Positions 1-7,362 of a stretch of 34,861 nucleotides of DNA are shown in pieces; within the stretch, counting starts at the first letter, position 1, and every line of letters starts with the position of its first letter. The stretch is taken from NCBI GenBank assembly GCA_027622655.1, contig JAQBYI010000033.1, forward strand, positions 1 through 34,861, written 5' to 3'. Source of the stretch: Gemmatimonadota bacterium (GTDB lineage: Bacteria > Gemmatimonadota > Gemmatimonadetes > Gemmatimonadales > Gemmatimonadaceae). The notes under the pieces are model-generated. The model was not told the DNA's origin. It searched no databases and was given only the letters and a program-made list of their open reading frames with translations. The position numbers and the translations under genes were made by a program.

Positions 1-31
1 CGCCCCGCATCACCCTGTCATATCGACTCAG

Positions 32-709
32 CTAGAACCGGTTGTCGATCGATGATCCAAAGCTGTATCTCCAGCCGAGCTTCCAGATGTTCGTGAACCC
101 TTCGCCATTCACGAGCCAACTGGACGAGCCTTTGGTCGGCATGACCGTGTACTGCACGAACGGTGCCCACACCTTGTAGGAGAACATCATGCCGAATTCG
201 CCGAACGCCTTACCCTGCGTGCGCGCTTCATCCACGCGCTGCAACACGATATCGCGATCACCCGGACTCGCGTAGGACGTGCCCTGCGGCGTCGCCACAC
301 GGACGAAGTTGAATGCGTACCCGGCGCCAAACCACGGATGGAAATACTTGTACTGCGGAAGGAACATCATTCCCGAGGCACCAACGCGGCGAAGATCCTG
401 CATGTCCACGCGCCGGGGAGCACTCGACGGCGAATCCGGGATCGTGCTGACCGCATTGAAGTACGATTGTTCGGCGAAGACGTTCAGCGCGAACCTGGTG
501 CGTGTTATCGTCCATTCGAGGCCGACCATCGGAGCCGTCGTCCGGGCGATCGTTGTCGGGAACGACGTCTGGCCGCCGTAGACGCCCCAGTACCACTAGT
601 CCGGCCGCACGTCCCAGTCGGCCGAGCCCTGTGCGGCCAACGGCGCCGCTCCAAGCGCAGCTACGGAGAACGCGGCCAGAACGGCCCGGGAGATTGTGGA
701 CGATCGCAT
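32..709 (-). pseudogene. Outer-membrane beta-barrel-like protein interrupted by an in-frame amber codon
   Basis: Reading from an ATG at 709 gives a clear signal peptide (hydrophobic core, Ala-Gln-Gly cleavage site near residue 27), then a TAG at 598-596 (codon 38), then uninterrupted coding to a TAG at 34-32. The frame is the same on both sides of the stop, so a single base change rather than an indel separates them. After the stop come Trp/Tyr/Gly-rich strands and a C-terminal Arg-Tyr-Ser-Phe...Asn-Arg-Phe end, typical of small outer-membrane barrels with a terminal Phe. A GAGGTG ribosome site lies 8 bases before the 709 ATG. Without readthrough only a 37-aa peptide or an unexported 165-aa protein (ATG at 529) would be made. 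The barrel role is inferred from composition; no named family was recognised. Confidence 0.7.
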
Positions 710-768
710 GTGTAGCACCTCAGCGCTACGAGGGTAACCAACGGTCTGGCAACAGATAGACAACGCCA

Positions 769-792
769 CCGGGTAGGCCTGTGGCCACCCGG
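769..792 (-). terminator. Possible hairpin terminator downstream of kbl
   Basis: CCGGGT at 769-774 pairs with ACCCGG at 787-792, with an inner GCC/GGC pairing across a small loop. It lies about 75 bases after the kbl stop on the minus strand. The following bases contain scattered T residues but no true T-run, so termination may need Rho. Confidence 0.3.
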
Positions 793-867
793 CTTCTCAC
801 CAACCGGACGACGGAATCAGCAAGGTCGTCACGTCCCGAACGGGGCGCAACGGGTACGGGACCGGTC

Positions 868-2076
868 CTATGAAGGCAAACCGACGGCCGCCGCGACCTC
901 GCTGATGGAACGTACAGCGAATTCGAGATCGGCTCGGCTATGGGCCGCCGATACCTGGCAGCGCAGCCTGGCGGTGCCATGGGGGACCACGGGGAAGCCG
1001 AATCCGGTGACGAAGATGCCCCGGTCGAGGAGCATGCCGCTCATCCGAATGGCATCGGCCGTTTTGCCGACAATGATCGGCACGATTGGCGTCTCGCCAT
1101 CCAGCGGGTGCAGGCCGGCTTCCTTGAGCGCCGCGCGAAACCAGGCCGCATTCTCGTGCAGCGAACGGACGCGGTCCGGGTGTGATTCGATGAATTGCAC
1201 GGCAGCCAGGGCGCTGGCCGCGACGGTCGGAGGGAGTGCATTGGAAAACAGCTGTGGCCGCGATCGCTGAGTCAGCATATCGCAGAGCGGCTCCGGTCCG
1301 GCAACGAACCCTCCGGCCGCGCCGCCGAGCGCCTTTCCGAGGGTCGACGTGATGATGTCAACTTCGCCCACGACGCCGAAGTGCTCCGGTGTTCCGCGGC
1401 CCGTCGCGCCCAGCACACCCGTGGCGTGAGAATCGTCGACGACCAGGACCGCATCGTGGTCGCGGGCGATCTGGAGCAACTGCGGGAGTTTCGCGATCGC
1501 GCCTTCCATGGAAAAGATGCCGTCGGTCCAGACAAGGCGGCGGCGCGCCGATTTGGCTGACCGGAGTTTCTCGACGAGATCGTCCATGTCGCCGTGCTTG
1601 TAGACGGCAGTCGTGCACTTGGTAATGGCCTTCGCCAGCCGCATCGAATCGATGATCGAGGCATGATTCAGCGCGTCGCTCGCGACGAAGTCTCCTTCTT
1701 CGACGATGGACGCGGTAAGTCCTTCGTTCGCGTTCCACGCCGACACGAACGACATCGCTGCATCCGTGCCCACAAACCGAGCCAGCGCTTGTTCAAGTTC
1801 GCGGTGGATCGTGAAAGTGCCGCAGATGAAGCGGACGCTCCCCGTGCCCGCGCCGAACGTCCCGAGTGCGTCGATTCCGGCTTGCACGACCGCCGGCTCG
1901 TTGCACAGGCCGAGGTAGTTGTTTGAGGAGAGAATCAACACCTCGCCCCGGCCTTCCATAGTTACCCGTGCGGCCTGCGGCGACTCGAGGTGATTCAACG
2001 TCTTGTAGACGCGGTCCGCTTTCAGCTGGGCGATCTGCCCATCGAGGTCCGCGCGGAAGTTCGGGTTCAGAGCCAT
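868..2076 (-). CDS. kbl: Glycine C-acetyltransferase (2-amino-3-ketobutyrate CoA ligase)
   Basis: This PLP enzyme cleaves 2-amino-3-oxobutyrate with CoA to glycine and acetyl-CoA, the second step of threonine catabolism. The 402 residues match the usual family length. The cofactor pocket is visible: Val-Asp-Asp-Ser-His at about 213-217 and the Schiff-base Lys248 in STLGKALGG, typical of the alpha-oxoamine synthase family. The substrate and pathway are supported by the upstream neighbour tdh, 109 bases away on the same strand. Related 8-amino-7-oxononanoate synthases share the fold, but the tdh pairing favours Kbl. The ATG at 2076 has no purine-rich ribosome site: the bases just before it are a hexanucleotide repeat. 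Confidence 0.93.
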   Translation of the reverse strand: MALNPNFRADLDGQIAQLKADRVYKTLNHLESPQAARVTMEGRGEVLILSSNNYLGLCNEPAVVQAGIDALGTFGAGTGSVRFICGTFTIHRELEQALARFVGTDAAMSFVSAWNANEGLTASIVEEGDFVASDALNHASIIDSMRLAKAITKCTTAVYKHGDMDDLVEKLRSAKSARRRLVWTDGIFSMEGAIAKLPQLLQIARDHDAVLVVDDSHATGVLGATGRGTPEHFGVVGEVDIITSTLGKALGGAAGGFVAGPEPLCDMLTQRSRPQLFSNALPPTVAASALAAVQFIESHPDRVRSLHENAAWFRAALKEAGLHPLDGETPIVPIIVGKTADAIRMSGMLLDRGIFVTGFGFPVVPHGTARLRCQVSAAHSRADLEFAVRSISEVAAAVGLPS

Positions 2077-2084
2077 GGTTTGTC

Positions 2085-2135
<51 letters not shown>

Positions 2136-2138
2136 AAA

Positions 2139-2186
2139 CCGTTACCGTCTGCCGTCAACTGTGAGCTGTCCACTCGCAGTTGTCGT
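2139..2186. repeat. Heptad repeat array A (CCGTCAR-like), tdh/kbl spacer
   Basis: From 2145 to 2179 the sequence divides into five consecutive 7-base units resembling CCGTCAR, preceded by a six-base partial unit at 2139 and followed by a degenerate one ending at the tdh stop. The array starts right after the hexanucleotide repeat, so the tdh-kbl spacer is almost all repeats. It closely resembles the second arm of array B at 17802-17843. Confidence 0.7.
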
Positions 2187-3214
2187 CAACCAATTTCGAA
2201 TACCACTTTCCCTGCCTCCCCCGACTTGATCGCCGCGATTGCCTCCGCGTGCTTCTCGAGCGGGAGCCGGTGAGTGATAACCGGCCTGGGATCGAATTGT
2301 CCGCTCCTCAAGAACTGAGTCATCTGGATCCACGTGTCGTACATCCGGCGGCCGACGACGCCGTAGACGGTAATCCCCTTGAAGATGATTTCGGTCGCGA
2401 GTTCGATATCCATCGACTTCGCAGGGATCCCCAGCAACTGCACGCGCCCTCCCGACCGGACAAGCGCGAAGGCCTGGTGTACCGCTGCCGGAATTCCGCT
2501 CATCTCGAGCACGACGTCGACACCAAGCCCTTCAGTGGCAGCCCGAACGGCTGACTCGACCTCCGTCGGGCGCACGGCGTCGTGCGCGCCCATCGTCTTT
2601 GCAAGCTCAAGGCGCCGCGGATTCACGTCGCTGGCGATGATGCGTGACGCTCCGGCGGCGCGGCAGATGCCCACTGCGAATATCCCAATCGGTCCGCAGC
2701 CCGTGATCAACACGGTCGCGCCGGGAATACTGGTGCCGTGCAGGGCCGTGTGGAACGCGTTTCCCATAGGATCGTGAATGCCGCCCACTTCAAACGAAAT
2801 GTCGTCGTCGAGGTGCCAGACGTTCGTGGCCGGCATCGCGATGTATTCGGCGAAGCAGCCGTCGCGATCAACTCCGATGATTTTCGTGTTTGGGCATATG
2901 TGAGAGTTGCCGGTGCGGCAGAGGTGGCAGCGGCCACAGACGATGTGCCCCTCCGCCGTCACGCGGTCGCCCACTGAGACGTCGGCAACGAGGCTACCCA
3001 CTTGTGACACCTCGCCAGCGAACTCGTGCCCAACGGTGAACGGCGGCCGGCAGCGGCCCGCTGCCCACGCGTCCCACTCATGGATGTGGACGTCTGTGCC
3101 GCACACTCCGGCGCGGTGCACGCGGATGAGCACCTCATCGTCCCGGATCACGGGGACTGGGACGTCCTGCAGCGTGAAACCGGGTCCGGCGGAAGTCTTG
3201 ACCAGCGCTTTCAA
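2186..3214 (-). CDS. tdh: L-threonine 3-dehydrogenase
   Basis: This zinc-dependent medium-chain dehydrogenase oxidises L-threonine with NAD+ to 2-amino-3-oxobutyrate, the substrate of the next gene kbl. The 342 residues align along their full length with the enterobacterial enzyme as I remember it. Visible are the catalytic zinc ligands Cys38 and His63-Glu64, the structural zinc cysteines 93, 96, 99 and 107, a glycine-rich GCGPIG nucleotide site near 170, and the LGIP and IFKG segments typical of Tdh. The start is TTG at 3214, giving the family N-terminus Met-Lys-Ala-Leu; the 28 in-frame codons checked upstream contain no ATG or GTG. The leader has no strong ribosome site. Confidence 0.94.
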   Translation of the reverse strand: MKALVKTSAGPGFTLQDVPVPVIRDDEVLIRVHRAGVCGTDVHIHEWDAWAAGRCRPPFTVGHEFAGEVSQVGSLVADVSVGDRVTAEGHIVCGRCHLCRTGNSHICPNTKIIGVDRDGCFAEYIAMPATNVWHLDDDISFEVGGIHDPMGNAFHTALHGTSIPGATVLITGCGPIGIFAVGICRAAGASRIIASDVNPRRLELAKTMGAHDAVRPTEVESAVRAATEGLGVDVVLEMSGIPAAVHQAFALVRSGGRVQLLGIPAKSMDIELATEIIFKGITVYGVVGRRMYDTWIQMTQFLRSGQFDPRPVITHRLPLEKHAEAIAAIKSGEAGKVVFEIG

Positions 3215-3499
3215 GGGTCGCTCGTTGCGAGTGTTGCCGTGCGGGGGCAGTACGCGGACCTTCGTTCCGCGCGGACATTGAAACGTCGCATCCGGAGCGC
3301 AAAACAGAAAGTCCGATTGTAGCCGTCGTCGCCGCGCAATGCGACGCTGAACGCGCCCTTGGCGGCTACGAGGCGATTGCCTCGTTCAAGGTCGGCGGTC
3401 GCGAGCGCAACGAACTTGTGGTGATCGTGTCGAGCCTTAGGGGCGACATCGTGCGCAAGCCGGAACCACAGGCAACGCGCCGTACTCCTCGCTCTTTGT
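3215..3499. other. Intergenic spacer, SDR gene to tdh
   Basis: This 285-base gap separates two minus-strand genes. No RNA gene, repeat or clear hairpin was recognised. A minus-strand frame stays open through it, but it begins inside the SDR gene in another frame, has no internal ribosome site and no recognisable product. Confidence 0.5.
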
Positions 3500-4291
3500 C
3501 TAAAAGATCGTCCCGATTTGCCCGCCGTCCACCTGGATTGCCGTGCCGGTGACGAAACTCGCACGGTCGGACGCCAGGAACGCGACGACGGCTGCCATTT
3601 CGCGGGGATCACCAGCGCGGCCGAGTGGAATATTTGCGCTGCGCAGGGCAAGGATCTCGTCAATCGGCCGGGATTCCCGTTGCGCCCGCATCTCGGCGAG
3701 CTGCGTAGCGCGCGCGGTGTCGAAGTGGCCCGGCAGCACGGTATTGACGAGGACGCCGTCACGCGCGACCTCCGACGCGAGCGTCTTTGCAAAACCGAGG
3801 AGACCGGCACGGGCCGTGTTCGACAGGATCAATCCCAGAACCGGCTGTTTCGCGGCCATCGACGTGAGAAAAATCATCCGTCCCCACTTTCGCGCACGCA
3901 TCGCCGGAACCACCGCGTGAGCGAGGCGCACCGACGCGAGCAGATTGAGCGTCAGCGCCTGCTGGTATTGCTCGTCGGTCGTCGAATCGAACATGGTCGA
4001 CGGCGGCCCGCCGGCATTGGCGACACAGATATCCACCGATCCGAACGCGTCGGTGACGGCGGCCGCGACTCGGCTGGCGGCGTCGGGTTGCGTGAGATCG
4101 GCCGGCACCGGAAGCGCGCGACTTCCGAATTCATCGACGATCTGCCGACATTGTGCGGTCAGTTCGGATTCGCGTCGCGCGACCAGCGCAACGCTCGCGC
4201 CTTCCCGCGCGAGCTCGCGAGCGATCGCAAGTCCGAGTCCGCTCGACGCGCCGCATACGAGCGCGTTCCTTCCTTTTAGTCCGAGATCCAT
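3500..4291 (-). CDS. SDR-family oxidoreductase with non-canonical active site
   Basis: This is a 263-residue classical short-chain dehydrogenase fold. It has a dinucleotide site Gly-Ala-Ser-Ser-Gly-Leu-Gly at 14-20, Asn-Ala-Gly at 92-94, the active-site serine Ser144, and a C-terminal Gly-Thr...Val-Asp-Gly-Gly as in FabG-like reductases. Thirteen residues after Ser144, where the catalytic Tyr-x-x-x-Lys should be, the sequence reads Ser157-Asn-Thr-Ala-Arg161. A beta-ketoacyl reductase-like subgroup with an imperfect tetrad is described in domain databases (from memory), so this may be a true subfamily rather than a dead copy. The ATG at 4291 puts the first beta strand at the usual distance; an upstream in-frame extension to 4375 lacks family similarity. 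The substrate is unknown. Confidence 0.85.
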   Translation of the reverse strand: MDLGLKGRNALVCGASSGLGLAIARELAREGASVALVARRESELTAQCRQIVDEFGSRALPVPADLTQPDAASRVAAAVTDAFGSVDICVANAGGPPSTMFDSTTDEQYQQALTLNLLASVRLAHAVVPAMRARKWGRMIFLTSMAAKQPVLGLILSNTARAGLLGFAKTLASEVARDGVLVNTVLPGHFDTARATQLAEMRAQRESRPIDEILALRSANIPLGRAGDPREMAAVVAFLASDRASFVTGTAIQVDGGQIGTIF

Positions 4292-4568
4292 GACAGACAA
4301 TCTGCATCGCTGACGTCGCGCGCACGAGTGATTGGCAGTGAAATCTGCGCTGCGCGCGTCGCCGTGCGTTTGCAAATTTGCCGCCGAACCGCGTAACGCG
4401 GGCGTCCGGATGATCGTCGATAGTTCAACGTGAAGTGACTGAGGTACTTGCGCGATTTCGATTCACACACAATTCTGTAGTCAAGGGACGCGCGCGAAGT
4501 TGTCGTGAATGTTTGCTGGTTTGTTGTTTGCGAAAGAAAACTGAAGCGCCAAAAATTGATTTATACGC
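4292..4568. other. Divergent intergenic region, SDR gene / Lys-rich mini-ORF transcript
   Basis: This region is AT-richer than its surroundings, especially 4430-4566, and should hold the promoters of the SDR gene (minus) and the structured transcript (plus). A TATAC-containing stretch at 4562-4566 lies directly before the first leader hairpin and could be a -10 element, but no -35 box at a standard distance was found. Confidence 0.4.
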
Positions 4569-4669
4569 GCTCCGATTCTGGAGCCGTCCAAGCGGCGCCG
4601 CGGAAACGCGGAACCGAACCCAGCGATCCACCGGGGGATCGCCAGGGCAAACCACTCCTTTCTAAGGAG
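4569..4669 (+). promoter_or_regulatory. Structured 5' leader with four hairpins, the last sequestering the ribosome site
   Basis: Four perfect local hairpins follow each other: GCTCC/GGAGC (4569-4584), CCGCG/CGCGG with a GAAA tetraloop (4598-4611), GCGATCC/GGATCGC (4623-4642) and CTCCTT/AAGGAG with a TCT loop (4655-4669). The AAGGAG of the last hairpin is the Shine-Dalgarno sequence of the mini-ORF at 4677, so its folding would block translation. This could be a translational switch, or the whole unit could be a small RNA whose ORF is secondary. No known riboswitch or RNA family was recognised. Confidence 0.6.
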
Positions 4670-4676
4670 CAGTAAA

Positions 4677-4730
4677 ATGGCTGCCAAGAAAAAGGCCAAG
4701 AAGAAGGCGAAGGCCAAGAAGAAGAAGTAG
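4677..4730 (+). CDS. 17-aa lysine-rich mini-protein
   Basis: The ATG at 4677 lies 7 bases after a perfect AAGGAG ribosome site, and the frame ends at TAG 4728-4730. The 17 residues consist only of Met, Ala and Lys (12 Lys), resembling the tail of bacterial histone H1-like proteins. A 16-bp terminator follows 13 bases later, so the ORF is framed as a dedicated transcription unit with its own leader, ribosome site and terminator. A nucleic-acid-binding role (nucleoid or ribosome) is inferred from charge only. Alternatively the transcript is a structured RNA in which the ORF is regulatory. Confidence 0.65.
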   Translation: MAAKKKAKKKAKAKKKK

Positions 4731-4743
4731 TCTTCTTAGTAAT

Positions 4744-4780
4744 CAGAAGGGGCACCGGCATACCGCCGGTGCCCCTTCTG
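4744..4780. terminator. Strong bidirectional hairpin terminator
   Basis: A perfect 16-bp inverted repeat (arms 4744-4759 and 4765-4780, five-base loop) lies between the convergent mini-ORF (plus) and the 58-aa gene (minus). On the plus strand it is followed by a T-rich stretch. The other side is only mildly T-rich, so it mainly ends the mini-ORF transcript. Confidence 0.85.
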
Positions 4781-4838
4781 CCTTTCATATTGTATTGAGC
4801 GCCGCTCGCGGCGCGCCGCAACGGCCTATTCGGCGAAG

Positions 4839-5015
4839 CTACGCGACCGCGACGCAATCCTCGGCGATATCGCCCCCGGGAACCGGTCCCCAGACGTACG
4901 CCGCAAACATCGGCGCCTCGACCGGCAGCTTGCCGCTCGAAATCACGATTCCGATCGGTTCGGCCTGAGCCGCTTCGGACTTCCCGTTCTTTTGACTGCT
5001 CGCGTGCTGACCCAT
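4839..5015 (-). CDS. Hypothetical 58-aa protein
   Basis: The ATG at 5015 is preceded by a GGAGG ribosome site four bases away, the best start in a frame that stays open upstream to 5192. The product is polar at the N-terminus (Gln, Ser, Lys) and then has a hydrophobic Pro-Ile-Gly-Ile-Val-Ile-Ser-Ser-Gly stretch. It contains a Tyr-Val-Trp-Gly-Pro-Val-Pro segment and has an acidic end. There is no signal peptide, transmembrane segment or known motif. The good ribosome site, its own spacer and the shared terminator at 4744-4780 support a real gene. Function unknown. Confidence 0.55.
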   Translation of the reverse strand: MGQHASSQKNGKSEAAQAEPIGIVISSGKLPVEAPMFAAYVWGPVPGGDIAEDCVAVA

Positions 5016-5138
5016 CCTGCCTCCGAACCGCTTGTTTCTAATGGTAGTGGCCACTTGTAAGTATTCCATAGAAGTGCAGGTAGAGTGCCATCCGCCGCCT
5101 TTGCGTAAGTGACGATCTGATAACTGCTTGGAAACGCG

Positions 5139-5164
5139 ACGACCCGCCTGGGGGGGCGGGTCGT
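5139..5164 (-). terminator. GC-rich hairpin, possible terminator of the methyltransferase-like gene
   Basis: A perfect 10-bp stem (5139-5148 with 5155-5164) and six-base loop lie about 40 bases downstream of the 5207 stop codon on the minus strand. No T-run follows on either strand, so intrinsic termination is uncertain. Confidence 0.4.
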
Positions 5165-5206
5165 TGGGGTATGACACACTCAAAGTGTTCAACGTGTGTC
5201 GAAGCG

Positions 5207-5986
5207 CTACATCACGCCCTTTCGCGCCACAAAAGTGCCCGCTGCACCAGGCTCAGGAACCATACTCACCTGCCAGCCCTGATAGTGAGCTCGGAGTTCA
5301 TCCTCGGTCAGCGCAACTTGCCCCGCAACAATCGTTTCAACGAGGTGGACGCCGCCGTCGGCCGTTGCGCTCTGCAGCACGTTGATGACGCGCTGGCGTT
5401 CATGCGCACTGAGATCCGAAAACGCCGCCGGCGTGCAGATTACCGCCGAGACAGGTCCGTCGGGGCTCCAGTCTCGGAGATCCGTCGTGAGGCCGGTGAT
5501 GCGGCCGCGCAGTCCCGCTTCGCTCGCGGCGGAGAGGACGCGTTCGACGACGTCGGCCTCGGGTTCGATCGCCTTCACGTCGCAGCCGTTCGCGGCGAGG
5601 TAGAGCGCAGATCCCTGGATGCGCGCCCCGGACACGACGACCGGCGCGCGCAGCGATGCGGGACCAATCGCGTGTGCGAGCGGCGAGTCGGACCGAAGTC
5701 CCCAGTACTCCGGGCGCTTCGGTTCGGTCGCGTTGCGCATGCGCCGCCGGCGCCAGGTGACGAACGCCGGAATCTTCAGGCGCCGCGCGATGAAGCGGTC
5801 CACTTCCGCCGCCAGCAGCACGTCGCGCATTCCGAGTTGCAGTTCTCCCTCGAGCGCGGAATAGGCCGACTCGGCAATGCTGAGCAACTGCGTTCGCGAC
5901 ACCGATTCTTTATACGCCTCGACTTCACGCTCGAGGTACATGTTGTACTCGTGGCGGAGCGACTGATGATGGCGGGGCGGGCTCAT
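5207..5986 (-). CDS. Class I SAM-dependent methyltransferase-like protein
   Basis: The frame encodes about 259 residues from the ATG at 5986. The N-terminal third is charged and helical (Tyr/Glu/Arg-rich). The C-terminal part shows a Rossmann methyltransferase pattern: a beta strand Val-Val-Val-Ser-Gly-Ala with Gly, an acidic residue in Ala-Ile-Glu-Pro-Glu after the second strand, Leu-Arg-Asp-Trp before Val-Ile-Cys-Thr-Pro, and a final beta hairpin. The glycine-rich motif I is degenerate, so cofactor binding is not certain. The frame extends to a TTG at 6061 and other Met codons lie downstream; no start has a good ribosome site. The substrate is unknown. The next gene upstream, rlmI, is also a methyltransferase, but about 200 bases separate them. 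Confidence 0.65.
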   Translation of the reverse strand: MSPPRHHQSLRHEYNMYLEREVEAYKESVSRTQLLSIAESAYSALEGELQLGMRDVLLAAEVDRFIARRLKIPAFVTWRRRRMRNATEPKRPEYWGLRSDSPLAHAIGPASLRAPVVVSGARIQGSALYLAANGCDVKAIEPEADVVERVLSAASEAGLRGRITGLTTDLRDWSPDGPVSAVICTPAAFSDLSAHERQRVINVLQSATADGGVHLVETIVAGQVALTEDELRAHYQGWQVSMVPEPGAAGTFVARKGVM

Positions 5987-6159
5987 ACGATGCGGGGAGT
6001 CGGCGAACGACGTCTCCGGTAGGGGTTGCCCGAAAAGTACCGGCGCGTCACCGTCGGTCAACGGCCGCGCGACGCCACTGGTGCTGTCCCGATGGGCGAG
6101 CAGCTCGCCTGAAGGTCACGCGGTGCCAGAGAAGTCAGCTGCAGATCCCGGCCGCCGCC

Positions 6160-6186
6160 GCACCTGCCGCACCTGCCGCACCTGCC
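6160..6186. repeat. Three tandem 9-bp units (GCACCTGCC)
   Basis: Three perfect copies lie immediately after the rlmI stop codon, in the spacer before the methyltransferase-like gene. No hairpin potential is evident. It is the only structure seen in the 6062-6189 spacer. Confidence 0.85.
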
Positions 6187-6189
6187 GTT

Positions 6190-7362
6190 CTAGGCGGGAC
6201 CGACTGCTTCGAGGAGCGCACCCTTGAGGTAGCCTGTCTCGGGAACCGTCAGCAGTTCCGGGTGGTCGAGCGGTTGTGCGGTGATCTCGCGCAAAATCAT
6301 CCGTCGTCCGGACGCTGCGGCCGCATCCCGGAGCATATCGAGGAATGCAGCTTTCGACAGGTGATAGCTGCAGCTGGCGGTGAAGAGAAGGCCACCGGGC
6401 GCGAGCAGTCGCATCGCATGCATGTTCAGGTCGCGGTATCCACGAACGGCGCCCGCGATCGAAGCACGGTTTTTGGCGAACGCAGGCGGATCAACCACTA
6501 TCGTGTCGAATTCGGCGTTCTTTTCGGTGGCCCGAAGAAACTCGAACGCGTCCGCTTCGGTGAAATCGATGTTGGTCGCGCCGTTGAGCGCCGCGTTCTG
6601 CCGGCCGCGGGTCAAAGCGGCCGCAGAACTGTCAACAGCCGTTACCGACGTCGAGTTGCGAGCCAGATGAAGCGCAAACGACCCGTGGTAGCTGAACAGG
6701 TCGAGCGACCGGCCCGTGGCGTGCGCCCCGATGAGCACCCTGTTTTCGCGCTGGTCAAGGAATGCGCCTGTCTTCTGGCCTGTGCGCGGCGCGGCGAGGT
6801 AGCGGACGCCGTGCTCGATCACCGTGATTTCATCCGGCACGACGTTCTTGATGTCTTCCACCACGCGCGGCAACCCTTCGCGCGTGCGTACGGACGCATC
6901 GTTGCGCGCGAGGATCCCGTCGCATTCTGTCAGCGCGTCGAGTGCCTCCACGATGTCGTCGCGAAAGGCTTCGACGCCGGCCGATAGCAACTGCAGGACG
7001 AGCCAACGATCGTATCGGTCCACCACCAGCGACGGGAGTCCATCACCTTCACCGTGAACGAGGCGGAACGCGTTGGTGTCGCGTTCCAGTCCGGCGCGCC
7101 TGGCGAGCGCCACGGCAATGCGGCGCTTCCACCACGACGCGTCAATCACGGCATCGGGATCGGGATCGAGCAATCGAAGCGAGATCTCCGACTGCGGACT
7201 CCACAGCGCCAAGCCAAGTGGTTTCCCGCGCTGGTCGCGGACGGCGACGGCGCCGGCACCAGCGGTGGGCGGCACGGCGATGTCGGAGCGAAATATCCAT
7301 GCGTGACCGTCGGCCCAGCGCCGCGCTCCGCGCGCGGATACCACAGCGTGCGCGCCGGTCAC
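6190..7362 (-). CDS. rlmI: 23S rRNA (cytosine-C5) methyltransferase, RlmI family
   Basis: This 390-residue protein has the RlmI layout: an N-terminal PUA-type RNA-binding domain (about 1-75), a linking domain with Asp-Gly-Leu-Pro-Ser-Leu-Val-Val-Asp-Arg-Tyr, and a C-terminal SAM-binding Rossmann domain. Diagnostic elements include KTGAFLDQR, the motif I stretch Asp-Leu-Phe-Ser-Tyr-His-Gly-Ser-Phe, Val-Asp-Pro-Pro-Ala-Phe and the Ser-Cys-Ser motif with the likely catalytic cysteine. RlmI methylates C1962 in E. coli 23S rRNA; the exact target here is inferred. The GTG start at 7362 overlaps the mltG stop by four bases (GTGA), indicating translational coupling as the last gene of rho-ruvX-mltG-rlmI. 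Confidence 0.9.
   Translation of the reverse strand: MTGAHAVVSARGARRWADGHAWIFRSDIAVPPTAGAGAVAVRDQRGKPLGLALWSPQSEISLRLLDPDPDAVIDASWWKRRIAVALARRAGLERDTNAFRLVHGEGDGLPSLVVDRYDRWLVLQLLSAGVEAFRDDIVEALDALTECDGILARNDASVRTREGLPRVVEDIKNVVPDEITVIEHGVRYLAAPRTGQKTGAFLDQRENRVLIGAHATGRSLDLFSYHGSFALHLARNSTSVTAVDSSAAALTRGRQNAALNGATNIDFTEADAFEFLRATEKNAEFDTIVVDPPAFAKNRASIAGAVRGYRDLNMHAMRLLAPGGLLFTASCSYHLSKAAFLDMLRDAAAASGRRMILREITAQPLDHPELLTVPETGYLKGALLEAVGPA

Noticed and set aside
3211-3810. 199-residue minus-strand frame through the SDR/tdh spacer
   Set aside because: Starts inside the SDR gene in another frame, no ribosome site, no similarity.
5171-6022. 283-residue plus-strand frame opposite the methyltransferase-like gene
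   Set aside because: Arg-rich product with no motif; the minus-strand frame has Rossmann-like features and continues the local gene direction.
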